DNA from: Acetobacteraceae bacterium
GTDB taxonomy: Bacteria > Pseudomonadota > Alphaproteobacteria > Acetobacterales > Acetobacteraceae
DNA length: 54,054 nucleotides
Assembly (NCBI GenBank): GCA_947475245.1
Contig: CANJLW010000031.1
Coordinates: 1-54,054, forward strand
Direction: 5' to 3'
The notes below the pieces were generated by a model, which did no database searches, was not told the DNA's origin, and saw nothing but the letters and a program-made list of their open reading frames with translations. This document shows, piece after piece, positions 8,162 to 17,900 of the stretch. The position numbers were made by a program, and so were the translations under genes. Position 1 is the first letter of the stretch; every line of letters starts with the position of its first letter.

Positions 8162-8577
8162 GCATCCTTGAAGACAAGGACGCCATCCGCGACGTTCTGC
8201 ATCAGTACTGTTTCTGCATGGACGAAGGCCGCTTCGAGGAACTGTCCACCCTCTTCGCCGCGGACGGCGCCTGGATCGCCCCCTATCGCACCGCCGTCGG
8301 CCCCGCCGCCATCGCCGCGTGGCTCGCCCAATCCGTGCCCGCCACGCCGAACCGGATGCACTACGTCATGAACAGCGTCATCGCCGTCACCGGCGACAGC
8401 GCGACCGCGAAGTCCAACTATCTGGTCGTGGTCGAAGGCCCGACGGGGCCGGAGGCATCGGTCTGCGGCACCTACGCCGACCGATTGACCCGTACTCCGG
8501 CTGGCTGGAAGTTCGCTCGTCGCGAACTGATCCACGCCTTCAAGGGTGAAATGCGCCTGACCTTGCCGCCACCCTGA
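8158..8577 (+). CDS. NTF2/SnoaL-like domain protein
   Basis: A 139-aa single-domain protein of the NTF2-like fold. The typical N-terminal helix ([20 protein letters not shown]) is followed by the beta-sheet pocket ending [12 protein letters not shown]. Members bind or isomerise small hydrophobic molecules; the substrate cannot be told here. It overlaps pdxA by 4 bp and so shares its transcript, but a vitamin B6 role is only inferred from position. It converges with the VOC gene, 6 bp away. Confidence 0.85.
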   Translation: MSILEDKDAIRDVLHQYCFCMDEGRFEELSTLFAADGAWIAPYRTAVGPAAIAAWLAQSVPATPNRMHYVMNSVIAVTGDSATAKSNYLVVVEGPTGPEASVCGTYADRLTRTPAGWKFARRELIHAFKGEMRLTLPPP

Positions 8578-8583
8578 ACGGGG

Positions 8584-9360
8584 TTACCCGGCGCGTTCGC
8601 CGAACAGCGCGAAGGCCGCGCCTTGCGTGTCGGTGCATTGCACGATCCAGCCGCCGCCGGGGACCGCCATCGGCCCGTACAGAATTGCCCCGCCGTTCTC
8701 CGTCACGCGGTTCGCCCCGGCATCGATGTCCTCCACCGCGAAATAGTACATCCAGAACGGACCGGGGCAGCCCTCCGGTCGGTTGAAGACGCCGCCGATC
8801 TCCTGCCCCGCAAGGGTGATCAATTGATAGGTGCCCATGGGGCCGATATCGACGGCGTTGCCCTTTTCCCAGCCAAACACCGATGCGTAGAACGGGAAGG
8901 CCACCTCCCAGTCGTCGGCGGCGAGTTCGCGCCACGCGGCAAAGCCCGGTGTGCCCATCGGCGGGGCTTCTCCCGGCGACTCGCCAGCCCAGCGGAATAC
9001 CGCAAAGACAGCGCCCCAGGGATCGGCGACCACGGCGAAGCGACAGATCAGCGGCACATCCATCGCCGGCACCAGCACCGAACCGCCCAGGCCGACGATC
9101 CGCGCCACGGCGGCATCGACATCGTCGACGCCGATATAACCGGTCCAACACGGCGGCACATTGCGCGCGCGGGCTTCCTCGGTCGTCGCCATCAGTCCGG
9201 CAACGGGTGTCCGTCCGACCGCGAACGTGTCGTATTTCATTGTCGGATCGACCGACGGCACGACCGACCAACCCAGCACCGCGGCATAGAACGCGCGCGC
9301 GGCGGACGGATCGGGAGTCATCAGGTCGTACCAAACGAATGCGCCGAACGGAGTGGTCAT
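8584..9360 (-). CDS. Two-domain VOC (glyoxalase/bleomycin-resistance fold) protein
   Basis: 258 aa with two tandem vicinal-oxygen-chelate modules. Module 1 starts FVWYDLMTPDPSAARAFYAA (residues 9-28). Module 2 starts near residue 133 with WRELAADDWEVAFPFYASVF. This layout matches the Cfp30B-like VOC family of unknown substrate. The ATG at 9360 is preceded by AAGGAG. It lies 10 bp downstream of the alpha-2-macroglobulin gene on the same strand, so the two form an operon. Confidence 0.88.
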   Translation of the reverse strand: MTTPFGAFVWYDLMTPDPSAARAFYAAVLGWSVVPSVDPTMKYDTFAVGRTPVAGLMATTEEARARNVPPCWTGYIGVDDVDAAVARIVGLGGSVLVPAMDVPLICRFAVVADPWGAVFAVFRWAGESPGEAPPMGTPGFAAWRELAADDWEVAFPFYASVFGWEKGNAVDIGPMGTYQLITLAGQEIGGVFNRPEGCPGPFWMYYFAVEDIDAGANRVTENGGAILYGPMAVPGGGWIVQCTDTQGAAFALFGERAG

Positions 9361-9370
9361 CGGTATCTCC

Positions 9371-12300
9371 TTAATCCGCCGGCTGAACGACGATGCGGCC
9401 GGTATTCTGGCGGGCGAAAACGGCGGGGCGATACATATCCACCAGGTCCGCGCCCGGCAACTCGAAGACTCCCGGCGTTACCGCGCGCAGCCGCACCGCG
9501 ACTCGAAACCCCGGCTGATCCGATGTCAGCCCGACCACCGCCGCAAAGCGATCGTCGGCGGCGGGTTGGGATTCGGTTTCGCTCAGCTTGCCCAGCCACG
9601 CCATCCCCGTAGCCTCGCCACCGCCGAAGCGTCCGGCGATTTCCCATCCCGCCGGCAGCCCCTGCCGCACCAGCGCCCGATGGTCTTGCTTGTCCTCTGC
9701 CCGTCCTTCGATCAGCAGCACAAACACCGTATTCTGGCGCAACGTGTCGAGGTTCAACGGCTGGCCGTCGAGGGTCATGAACTGACGCGAGACGCGCATC
9801 CCGTCACGCGATGCCGGCAGGGCCGGCGCGGGAATGCCGGTCACCGAGACATTGTACCAAACGGGCTGCGTGCCTGTGTTGCGCGCCGCGATCGGTCCGG
9901 ACAGCGCGGCGCCGACCGTCGAGGCGGGTGGCAGCGCGACGCCGCCGAGACTGACCGAAACCGGCGCAAGCCCGCGCCCCAGCACCGCGCCGGCCGCCGC
10001 CGTCCAGGCCTGCTCCTGGGTATTCAGCGTATCGGCCGCAAGGTTGCCGCCGGGCAGCGCACCCAACAGACGCGCCAAGCGATCGCTCAGCAATCCGCTT
10101 TCCCGCAACAACACGGCAATCGCCGCCTGATCGCGCAGGGCGGACCCGTAATCGACGCTCCACGGCTTCCGTTCCGTGAGCGCCAGCGCCTGGCCGAACG
10201 CAGCTTCCGCGCGCTTTTGATCGTGCGCCAACGCCAGCGCCGCGCCCAGCTGCGCGCGCGCCAGGGGTGTCGGCAGTTGATTGATCCGCTCCGCCATCAC
10301 CCGCGCGGCACCCGGTCGGCCCTGACCGGCGAAGGCCAGTACGTAAAGCCGATAGGCTTGTTCGGTCAGGCGGTTGGGCTGGCTGGCATCCTCGTCCGCG
10401 CTTTCGGCGATGAACTTCAATGCGTCCTTCAACGCGATCTCGGGGATGGCGGCGCCGGCCGAACGCGCGCGCAGCAGAAACTCCGTGGCATAGCTGGACA
10501 GCCAGGGTTCGGCCCCGCCGGACGCCGACCACAGGCCAAAGCCGCCGTCAAAGCGCTGTTGATCCAATATGCCGTTCACCGCCTGCTGCAACCGTTCGGC
10601 GCGATCAGGTCCGGCGGTCTCCCCATCCGGCAACAACGCCAGGGGCAGGCCGCGGCTGACGGTCTGTTCCAGGCAACGCCACGCATAGGCATCCAACGCC
10701 CGCACGACGGCGGCGACATCGTAGCGTACCGCGCCGCCGAAACTCGCGGAGGCGCGCCAGCTACCGGCCAGGAACTTGTCGATCGGCGGCGACAGCGTCA
10801 CGTCCACATTCGGCGCCAACTCGCCCCCGGCGGTCAAAGTCACGGGGGCGCGCGCCGAACGCACCGAGATCGCGGTCTCCCGCCGCACCGTGAAACCGTC
10901 CGGCCCCGTCACATCCAGGCGGATCGTGCCGCGTCCGATCCCGGTCGCGGCCAGGACCGTGGCGGGCAAGGCCCGGGCACCCTTGGCCAGCGTCGCCGTC
11001 AAACGCTCCGGCCCAATCAGCCGCAACGGCCCATCGACGGACAAGCTCACCGCGGCGTCGCCGGCGGGCAGATCGAGGTTATGCAGCAACACCGCCAACC
11101 GCGCCTCGTCACCCGGCGACAGGAAGCGCGGCAGCAGCGGTTCGGCGATCAGCCGATCGCGCACCAGAACCGCGGTCGCGGCCGAACCGATCCGCGCGCC
11201 GTTCCACCCGACCGCCATCAGCCGCACCTGCCCGGCAAAATCCGGCAGATCGAGCGCGAACGTCGCGATCCCGTCCGCGCCGGCCTGAACGGGCGGCACG
11301 AACAAGGTGACCGTCTTCTGGGGGATATCCGGCAGCACGAACCCGCCCTCGTCCCCGCCCTGGCGCAGCGCCGTCGCCTCGCCATCCGCCGGGGCGATCA
11401 GCCGCCCCCAATCGTCGCGGATATCCAGACCCAACCGCCGACGCCCAAGGAAATGTCCGTTCGGCTCGGGCGAGGCAAAATTGGTCAGCCGCAGGATTCC
11501 CTCATCCACCGCCGCGAGACTGACCCACGCGCCGGGTTCGGCCTTGACGCGGACAGTTGATCGCGCCCTGGGCGGCAGTTCGGCCGGTGTCTCGAAAGCC
11601 AACGGAATCGTCCGCCCCCCCGGATCGATCCCAACCCACGTCACCCCAATTGCTCGGCCTGGTCGCGATTTGGCGTCGGCGGCGGGGCGGAAGACATGCA
11701 GAGCGACATAAGCGCCCGGACCCCAGGCGGGATCGACGGGAATGTCGAGATCGGCGCCGCCCGCGGGGATGTCGAGCGTGCGCAGCGCATGCACCTTGTC
11801 GGTCAGCACCAGCAGCGTGGCCGAACCGGCGAAGGGCGGCACGACATGGATGCGCGCGGTCTGACCGGGCGCATAGGTCTTACGATCGGCGGAGACATCC
11901 ACCTGATCCGGCACGTCGGGATTGTCCGTCGCCACCCACCCCGCGCGGAACCGCAGGGATGTCGCGGCCATGCCGCCGGCTTCCGTTACCTCTAACCGAT
12001 AGCGCCCGAAATCCAGCTTGCGCGTGAAGCGCACCGGCGCGTTGGCCGCGATCGACAGCGTTTCCGCATGCAAGGGTTCGTCTTTCCACACCGTCTCGTA
12101 GCGCGCGAGGCTGCCGCGCATGACCAGACGCCAGTCCGGACGCTCTCGCACCAGGCGCAGCTTGACCGATGTCGCGATCGGCTTGCCGTCGGGATCGACC
12201 GCGAGCAGATCGAAACCCGCTTCCGCGCCCGCATCGATGGCATTTCCCGCGAAGGCGGGCCTGATGCCGATCAGGTTGCCGCCGGGCCGCAGCGGGATTT

Positions 12301-14479
12301 CCACCGCGGCGCGAGAGCCGCGACCGGCGGGATCGTCGATGGTCACATCGATCGCGGCCTTCAGCGCGCGGGTGGTATCGGGCGCGCGCGGCAGGGCGAT
12401 GTTGACCCGCGTCTGTCCCCGCGCGTCCGTCGGCTCCAGCGTCAGTTCCTTGCGATCTGGGGCGAAGATTTCGTCTTCCAACCCGATGCGATAACCGCTC
12501 AGCGTCGGGAACGGAGCGGGATCGACGACCAACCCGAACGATGCCTTGCCGGTAAGATCGGCGCCCGGCGCGCCATACAGAAAGCGCGCCGCGACCGGCA
12601 ACGCATAGGGCTGACCGACAACCAGCTTCGCGCCGACCGGCCCCAGATCGACGGCCATGCGGTCGGGCACGAAGGCATCGACGCGGAAGCTGGTCGAACC
12701 GATCGGCGGGCGGGCCGGATCGGCGCGCAGTTCCACCGTCCAGGTCCCCGACGGCGCGCCCGACGACAGCGTGACGGGTAAATGGATGGACGCGTCCGCC
12801 GCGAGCGGGGCAGCCGCTTCCAGAAAGACCTGCCCATTCGGACGCCGGACGATCAGACGCGTCGGAACATTGGCGGGCTGTCCGGCATCGTCGCGCAGCA
12901 GCGCCATGACGCGCACTGTCTCACCGGGGCGATAGATGCCGCGATCCAACCACACGAATGCGTCCAGCGGGCCGGGCTGCGGCAGACCGGCCACGCCGCG
13001 ATCGGACAGATCGAACGCGGCGTTGTTCAGATCGAGCAGCGCGAAATCGTCCTTCGCGCCGAACGCATGCACGGCGCGCGGCGCCAACGGCCCTTCGCCG
13101 CGCAGCAAGGCGACCGGAAACCGTCCGACGCCCAGGGAGTCGGTCGTGGTTTCCGCCAGAATATCGTTATTATCGGCCAACAGGCGCAGCGCGACATTCG
13201 GTCGCGGCAGAGCGTCGGAGAAGCCGCGCACCTGTATGGTCAGACCATCCGCGCCGCGCCAGACCGTGGGGGCGAGGTCGGTGCGCAGGATCATCTGCAC
13301 CGCCGTCATGCCGCCGCGTGTCCCATCGCCGGGTCGCGCGATCAGCGCGAACAGCCCCGGTCCCGCGCCGGCCATCGCCTCCGGCAGCGGCAAGGCGGTG
13401 CGCGCGACGCGGTTCGGCTCCCATTTCGGGATTGCCGCCTTGCCTTCCCAGACCACCCGCCCGCTGCGCTCGCCGATCGCATCGGCTTCCCAACTATCGA
13501 CCGGCTGCCCCAGGCGGCTGTCGCGCAGGAACGCGGCGATGTTGCGTTCCGTCAGACGCGCCAGGGTCAGCTTCAGGTCGGACAGGTTCACGGTGGCAAC
13601 CGACAACGCCGGCACCTGACCGGCGGGCAGCACGAACAGGCGCGTGTCAAAGTCGATTCGCGGACGGCGGTTGGCCATGGCGAGGGAGAAACTCGTCTCC
13701 TTCATCGTCGTCAGCCCGCCCTCCCCCGGCATTCCCGCGCGCAGCGTCAAACGCGTGGTGATGCCTGACGGCAGGCCGGAGGCGCAGAGTTGATCGCCTT
13801 CCCGCGTGATCGCCGAACCGGGCGGGGCCGGTTCCAGCTTCACCCAGTCGCGTGGATGAAAATCGTCGCGGCGGGCCGGGGCGACGGTGAATTCCAGGCA
13901 GGCGCGCGCCGGATCGGCCTCGGGTTCCATCCGCACACGCTTGACCAGCACGCCGACGGATTTGCGCAAATCGGCAAGCGACTGGCCCAGCGTTGTATCG
14001 TCGGGCGCGCGTTCGACCGCGGCTTCCAGCGCCAGGATCGCCTGGGCGGGCCGATCCAGCCGCCGCAGCGCGTCGGCGATCAGCAGCAACGGTGGAATTT
14101 CGCCCTTGCCCGCGTCGGATTGGGTGAACGCCTGCCACCCCGCCTGCAACGCACGCCGAGCCTCCGGTGGCGTGCGGCGCATGTGCGCCTGGGCGAGGGA
14201 GAGCCAGTGGTAGGCCGCCGCCTCCCCCAGCCCGATGCGGGTTTCCAGCGCGACGACGGCGGCTTGCCAGTCCGACTTGCGGGTCGCGGCGTCGATCTGT
14301 TGTTCTGCCTGCCGCCGCGCCTGCGCCGTTCCACCGGCGGGAAACCGCGCGCTCAGCGACTGCGCATAGGCCTGGCTTTCGCCGTCCACGCCGGGAAGGT
14401 TGAAATCCTCCGCCCAGGCGGATTTTCCCGCGCACAGCAGGCCGATCAGCATCGCGAGCAGCAAGGTGAAACGACGCAT
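9371..14479 (-). CDS. Bacterial alpha-2-macroglobulin family protein
   Basis: 1702-aa secreted protein. A Sec signal peptide ends around SAWA|ED (about residue 24). It is followed by macroglobulin/MG2 domains (for example LDAFVWLDRGIYRPGETVRV) and the A2M central domain. The thioester motif CLEQ lies at about residues 1269-1272 within a thioester-domain helical repeat. Bacterial members trap foreign proteases in the periplasm. There is no lipobox ahead of a cleavage-site cysteine (GLLC precedes the cleavage site), unlike the E. coli lipoprotein form, so it may be soluble. The usual partner pbpC is not adjacent. GGAGG precedes the ATG. Confidence 0.93.
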   Translation of the reverse strand: MRRFTLLLAMLIGLLCAGKSAWAEDFNLPGVDGESQAYAQSLSARFPAGGTAQARRQAEQQIDAATRKSDWQAAVVALETRIGLGEAAAYHWLSLAQAHMRRTPPEARRALQAGWQAFTQSDAGKGEIPPLLLIADALRRLDRPAQAILALEAAVERAPDDTTLGQSLADLRKSVGVLVKRVRMEPEADPARACLEFTVAPARRDDFHPRDWVKLEPAPPGSAITREGDQLCASGLPSGITTRLTLRAGMPGEGGLTTMKETSFSLAMANRRPRIDFDTRLFVLPAGQVPALSVATVNLSDLKLTLARLTERNIAAFLRDSRLGQPVDSWEADAIGERSGRVVWEGKAAIPKWEPNRVARTALPLPEAMAGAGPGLFALIARPGDGTRGGMTAVQMILRTDLAPTVWRGADGLTIQVRGFSDALPRPNVALRLLADNNDILAETTTDSLGVGRFPVALLRGEGPLAPRAVHAFGAKDDFALLDLNNAAFDLSDRGVAGLPQPGPLDAFVWLDRGIYRPGETVRVMALLRDDAGQPANVPTRLIVRRPNGQVFLEAAAPLAADASIHLPVTLSSGAPSGTWTVELRADPARPPIGSTSFRVDAFVPDRMAVDLGPVGAKLVVGQPYALPVAARFLYGAPGADLTGKASFGLVVDPAPFPTLSGYRIGLEDEIFAPDRKELTLEPTDARGQTRVNIALPRAPDTTRALKAAIDVTIDDPAGRGSRAAVEIPLRPGGNLIGIRPAFAGNAIDAGAEAGFDLLAVDPDGKPIATSVKLRLVRERPDWRLVMRGSLARYETVWKDEPLHAETLSIAANAPVRFTRKLDFGRYRLEVTEAGGMAATSLRFRAGWVATDNPDVPDQVDVSADRKTYAPGQTARIHVVPPFAGSATLLVLTDKVHALRTLDIPAGGADLDIPVDPAWGPGAYVALHVFRPAADAKSRPGRAIGVTWVGIDPGGRTIPLAFETPAELPPRARSTVRVKAEPGAWVSLAAVDEGILRLTNFASPEPNGHFLGRRRLGLDIRDDWGRLIAPADGEATALRQGGDEGGFVLPDIPQKTVTLFVPPVQAGADGIATFALDLPDFAGQVRLMAVGWNGARIGSAATAVLVRDRLIAEPLLPRFLSPGDEARLAVLLHNLDLPAGDAAVSLSVDGPLRLIGPERLTATLAKGARALPATVLAATGIGRGTIRLDVTGPDGFTVRRETAISVRSARAPVTLTAGGELAPNVDVTLSPPIDKFLAGSWRASASFGGAVRYDVAAVVRALDAYAWRCLEQTVSRGLPLALLPDGETAGPDRAERLQQAVNGILDQQRFDGGFGLWSASGGAEPWLSSYATEFLLRARSAGAAIPEIALKDALKFIAESADEDASQPNRLTEQAYRLYVLAFAGQGRPGAARVMAERINQLPTPLARAQLGAALALAHDQKRAEAAFGQALALTERKPWSVDYGSALRDQAAIAVLLRESGLLSDRLARLLGALPGGNLAADTLNTQEQAWTAAAGAVLGRGLAPVSVSLGGVALPPASTVGAALSGPIAARNTGTQPVWYNVSVTGIPAPALPASRDGMRVSRQFMTLDGQPLNLDTLRQNTVFVLLIEGRAEDKQDHRALVRQGLPAGWEIAGRFGGGEATGMAWLGKLSETESQPAADDRFAAVVGLTSDQPGFRVAVRLRAVTPGVFELPGADLVDMYRPAVFARQNTGRIVVQPAD

Positions 14480-14629
14480 GACGTATCCTCCGGCGGGGCG
14501 CGGCGCAGCTTAGCAGAGGACCCGTTATCGGGGGAGGACGATCGACGGACCTTCCCATCGCATCGCCCCATCTTGCACGCGCGACAAATCTCCCCCCGAA
14601 TACGGCCATCTCTGAAGGGAGGATCAACC

Positions 14630-15412
14630 ATGGATCTCGGACTACAAGGCAAGAAAGCCATCGTTTGCGCGGCCAGCAAGGGCCTGGGCAAAGCCTGCGC
14701 CATGTCGCTCGCGCGCGACGGCGTCGAACTCGTGATCACCGCGCGCACGCTCGCGGACCTGGAAGCCACCGCGGCTGAAATCCGCGCCGCGACCGGTGCC
14801 AAGGTCACCGTCGTCGCCGGCGACATCAGCACGGAAGAAGGCCGAGCGGCGGCGCTGGCGGCGTGCCCGGAGCCGGATATTCTGGTGAATAATGCAGGCG
14901 GTCCGCCGCGCGGGGACTTCCGCGACTGGGACCGCGACACCTGGATCAAGGCAGTCGATCAGAACATGCTGGCACCGATCTTCATGATCAAAGCGGTTGT
15001 CGACGGCATGATCGACCGGAAATTCGGCCGGATCGTCAACATCACCTCGGCTTCCGTGAAGTCGCCCATCCCCGAACTGGGCATGAGCAACGGCGCCCGC
15101 GCCGGCCTGACCGGCTTCGTCGCCGGCCTCGCCCGTCAGGTCGCGAAGCACAATGTTGTGATCAACAACATCCTGCCCGGCCCGTTCCTGACCGATCGCC
15201 TGCGCGGCGGGTTCCAGGAAGCAGCCCGCGCGTCCAACCGCCCGGTCGACGAACTGGTGCAGGAACGCGCCAAGGGCAGCCCCACCGGACGCGTCGGCGA
15301 CCCCGCGGAATTCGGCGATGCCTGCGCCTTTCTGTGTTCGGCCAAGATCGGTTTCATCGTCGGGCATAACCTTATCCTCGACGGCGGCAACTTCAACTCC
15401 TCCATCGCCTGA
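14630..15412 (+). CDS. Atypical short-chain dehydrogenase/reductase (3-oxoacyl-ACP reductase-like)
   Basis: 260 aa, start chosen at the ATG after GAAGGGAGG (14614-14622). The Rossmann fold is clear: AIVCAASKGLGKA in place of TGxxxGxG, NNAG at about residue 90, serine in NITSAS. The canonical YxxxK pair is absent: the aligned segment reads SNGARAGLTGF, giving Ser and Arg. This matches the known BKR-like SDR subgroup that lacks a full catalytic tetrad, so oxidoreductase activity is doubtful. It is divergent from the alpha-2-macroglobulin gene and followed by a strong terminator. Confidence 0.92.
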   Translation: MDLGLQGKKAIVCAASKGLGKACAMSLARDGVELVITARTLADLEATAAEIRAATGAKVTVVAGDISTEEGRAAALAACPEPDILVNNAGGPPRGDFRDWDRDTWIKAVDQNMLAPIFMIKAVVDGMIDRKFGRIVNITSASVKSPIPELGMSNGARAGLTGFVAGLARQVAKHNVVINNILPGPFLTDRLRGGFQEAARASNRPVDELVQERAKGSPTGRVGDPAEFGDACAFLCSAKIGFIVGHNLILDGGNFNSSIA

Positions 15413-15418
15413 CCCGAA

Positions 15419-15451
15419 CGGCCGCCCTCGCGACGGGGGCGGCCGCCTTTT
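15419..15451 (+). terminator. Intrinsic terminator after the SDR gene
   Basis: Arms CGGCCGCCC (15419-15427) and GGGCGGCCG (15437-15445), 9-nt loop, then CCTTTT (15446-15451). Confidence 0.85.
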
Positions 15452-15473
15452 CCTCCCGCAAAGGCCCCATCCC

Positions 15474-16910
15474 ATGGACCCCAGCTTCCTGTCCGCCACC
15501 CTCCTCGGCGCCATGATCCGAGAGCGCAAAATCGGCTGCCTGGAACTGCTGGATCATTACATCGACCGCACGGAACGCCTGGACGGGCCGATCAATGCCG
15601 TCGTCGTCCGTGACTTCGAGCGCGCTCGTCACCGCGCCCGAGCCTTGGACAGCCAGGCCGACAAATCGGCCGCCCTGTTCGGCGTCCCCATGACGGTCAA
15701 GGAAAGTTTTGACGTCGTCGGCCTGCCGACCACGCGCGGACACCGGGAACTGAAGGACCATCGCGCGGCCGTCGCATCCCTGTCGATCCGACGGTTGGAG
15801 GCCGCGGGCGCGGTCATCTTCGGCAAGACCAACGTGCCCGTCGATCTCGCGGACTGGCAGAGCTACAACCCCGTGTACGGTGCCAGCGCCAACCCCTGGA
15901 ACACCGCCCATACGCCCGGCGGATCGTCCGGCGGGTCGGCTGCCGCCCTGGCCGCGGGGTTCAGCGCGCTGGAAATCGGCAGCGACATCGGCGGATCGAT
16001 CCGGGTGCCCGCGCATTTCTGCGGCGTCTTCGGTCATAAGCCGACCTGGGCGCTGTGCCCCAACTACGGCGACCCGACCACCAGCGCCGCCGCCTTTACC
16101 GATATCGCCGTGATCGGCCCCATGGCGCGCGCCGCCGCCGATCTGGATACCGCGCTGTCGATCCTGGCGCAGCCCGATCCGGATGAAAGCGGCCTGACCG
16201 TCACCTTGCCGCCATCGCGCGCGACATCGTTGAAAACGTTACGGGTCGCCGTCTGGGCCGACGAACCCGGCCAGACCACCGATGCCGAAACCGTCGCCGC
16301 GATGCATGCCCTCGCCGACTCGCTGGAACGGCAGGGAGTCACCGTCAGCCGGGTCGCGCGCCCGGATTTCGCCGCCGTCGAAGCATTTCACCTCTATCTG
16401 CAACTGCTCGACGCCGGGTGGAGCGCGCGGAACAGCGCCGAATTGCTGGCGATGAAGCGCGCCACCCGCGACGGGCTGCGGTCGGACGATCAGGGTGCCG
16501 ACGCCGTCATGATCCGCGCCGTCGACATGCCGCATCGCACCTGGCTCGGCATTAACGAACGCCGCCATAAGCTGCGCCGGCTGTGGAGCGCGTTTTTCCG
16601 GGAGTGGGACGCGCTGCTGTGCCCGACCATCGCCACCGCCGCCCTGCCCCATATGCAGTACGGTTCGATGGCGGATCGGCGGGTCAAGGTTGACGGGCGA
16701 GACGTCCCGTATAACGACATGCTGTTCTGGCCCGGCCTGATCGCCGGCTGCCACCTGCCGGCCACCGTCGCGCCGATCGGGCTGACCAGCGCCGGACTGC
16801 CCTTGGGCGTGCAGATCGCCGGACCGCTCTACGGCGATCGCACCACCATCGCCGTCGCCGGGCTGCTGGAACAGGCGGGGTACGGGTTCATTTCCCCGCC
16901 GGGGTACTGA
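15474..16910 (+). CDS. Amidase (amidase-signature family)
   Basis: 478-aa serine amidase. The Ser-cisSer-Lys triad is visible: lysine in PMTVKESFDV, cis-serine in TPGGSSGGSAAALAAG, and nucleophile in GSDIGGSIRVPAHFCG. The start is the ATG at 15474, just downstream of the preceding terminator; the in-frame extension upstream overlaps the SDR gene and is not used. Substrate unknown; the family spans indoleacetamide, aliphatic amides and acyl-ureas. It converges with the next gene with a 3-bp gap. Confidence 0.95.
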   Translation: MDPSFLSATLLGAMIRERKIGCLELLDHYIDRTERLDGPINAVVVRDFERARHRARALDSQADKSAALFGVPMTVKESFDVVGLPTTRGHRELKDHRAAVASLSIRRLEAAGAVIFGKTNVPVDLADWQSYNPVYGASANPWNTAHTPGGSSGGSAAALAAGFSALEIGSDIGGSIRVPAHFCGVFGHKPTWALCPNYGDPTTSAAAFTDIAVIGPMARAAADLDTALSILAQPDPDESGLTVTLPPSRATSLKTLRVAVWADEPGQTTDAETVAAMHALADSLERQGVTVSRVARPDFAAVEAFHLYLQLLDAGWSARNSAELLAMKRATRDGLRSDDQGADAVMIRAVDMPHRTWLGINERRHKLRRLWSAFFREWDALLCPTIATAALPHMQYGSMADRRVKVDGRDVPYNDMLFWPGLIAGCHLPATVAPIGLTSAGLPLGVQIAGPLYGDRTTIAVAGLLEQAGYGFISPPGY

Positions 16911-16913
16911 TCC

Positions 16914-17369
16914 CTACGGCGGCGGCGGATCGAGCAGCGCGGGGCCGACATAATCCCCGCGCACGACGATGATCGTGCCGAATTCCTCTCGGCTGAAGAT
17001 ATTATGCGGCGCGACGCACGACAGCAGATCGACGCCGCGAATGAGCACCGTAACCGGCGCCTTCTGCACATTCGTTACTCGCGCGACGAAGCTCGGCTTT
17101 CCGAGGAAACAGTACAGATACCGTCCGCGATCGACGGGATCGAAGATATTCGGGTCCCATACCGTCGCGTCACGCACGAATTTCCAGAAATCCCACTGCC
17201 AGCCGCTGGGCGGCGACAGACGGATCGTCGCATTGGGCTGACCCGGCCCGCCATCCAGCTTACCGGTTGCGAGTTGGCCGGGTTCGGCCTTGCTGAAGTG
17301 CCATATCTCGCCGGCCAGGATCGCCAGCCGCTTGGCTTCCGATATCGGCGTCGCCACCAGGAATGCCAT
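16914..17369 (-). CDS. Unknown 151-aa protein
   Basis: I do not recognise a family. The protein is soluble-looking, rich in Trp/Phe (WQWDFWKFVRDATVWDP) and ends in a proline run. There is no signal peptide or membrane segment. The ATG at 17369 is well supported by GGAGGAG upstream. It lies 53 bp downstream of the DUF1348-like gene on the same strand, so it may be the last gene of the cyanase operon, though the larger gap leaves this open. Confidence 0.75.
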   Translation of the reverse strand: MAFLVATPISEAKRLAILAGEIWHFSKAEPGQLATGKLDGGPGQPNATIRLSPPSGWQWDFWKFVRDATVWDPNIFDPVDRGRYLYCFLGKPSFVARVTNVQKAPVTVLIRGVDLLSCVAPHNIFSREEFGTIIVVRGDYVGPALLDPPPP

Positions 17370-17422
17370 GGTCTCCTCCGTGATCGGCGGGCCCTATCCC
17401 GCGATCAATCGGCATTCAGACA

Positions 17423-17893
17423 CTAAAGCCCCAGTTCGCTCAACCCCGGATGGTCGCTGGGCCTTGGTCCGGCGGGCCAATGAAACAGGCGCGCGTCGGC
17501 GGCGATGGCCACATCGTTGATGCTCGCCTCCCGCCGCCGCATCAGCCCGTGCTCGTCGAACTCCCACTGCTCGTTGCCGTGGGAGCGAAACCAGGCCCCG
17601 TTCGCATCGTGCCACTCGTACGCGAAACGAACGGCGATGCGGTTGTCGTGAAAGGCCCAGACTTCCTTGATCAGGCGATACTCTTGTTCCACCTGCCACT
17701 TGCGGCGCAGAAAGGCGGCAATCGCCTCGCGCCCGGAAAAGAACTCCGACCGATTGCGCCAGCGGCTATCGATCGTATAGGCCGCCGCGACCCGATCGGG
17801 GTCGCGGGTATTCCACGCGTTCTCCGCCATGCGCGCCTTCGCGGCGGCGGTTTCCGCGTCAAAAGGCGGCAGCGGTGGGCGGGAGTCCGACAT
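17423..17893 (-). CDS. DUF1348 (NTF2-like) protein
   Basis: 156 aa with the family hallmarks: [38 protein letters not shown] and [20 protein letters not shown]. Members have a SnoaL-like fold of unknown biochemical role. It is 7 bp downstream of cynS on the same strand, hence very likely co-transcribed and co-regulated with cyanate use. Nothing in the sequence shows how it would contribute. Confidence 0.9.
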   Translation of the reverse strand: MSDSRPPLPPFDAETAAAKARMAENAWNTRDPDRVAAAYTIDSRWRNRSEFFSGREAIAAFLRRKWQVEQEYRLIKEVWAFHDNRIAVRFAYEWHDANGAWFRSHGNEQWEFDEHGLMRRREASINDVAIAADARLFHWPAGPRPSDHPGLSELGL

Positions 17894-17900
17894 GGTGGCC

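Noticed and set aside
9353-11560. 735-aa plus-strand ORF opposite the alpha-2-macroglobulin gene
   Set aside because: Arg/Gln-rich antisense shadow with no recognisable domain.
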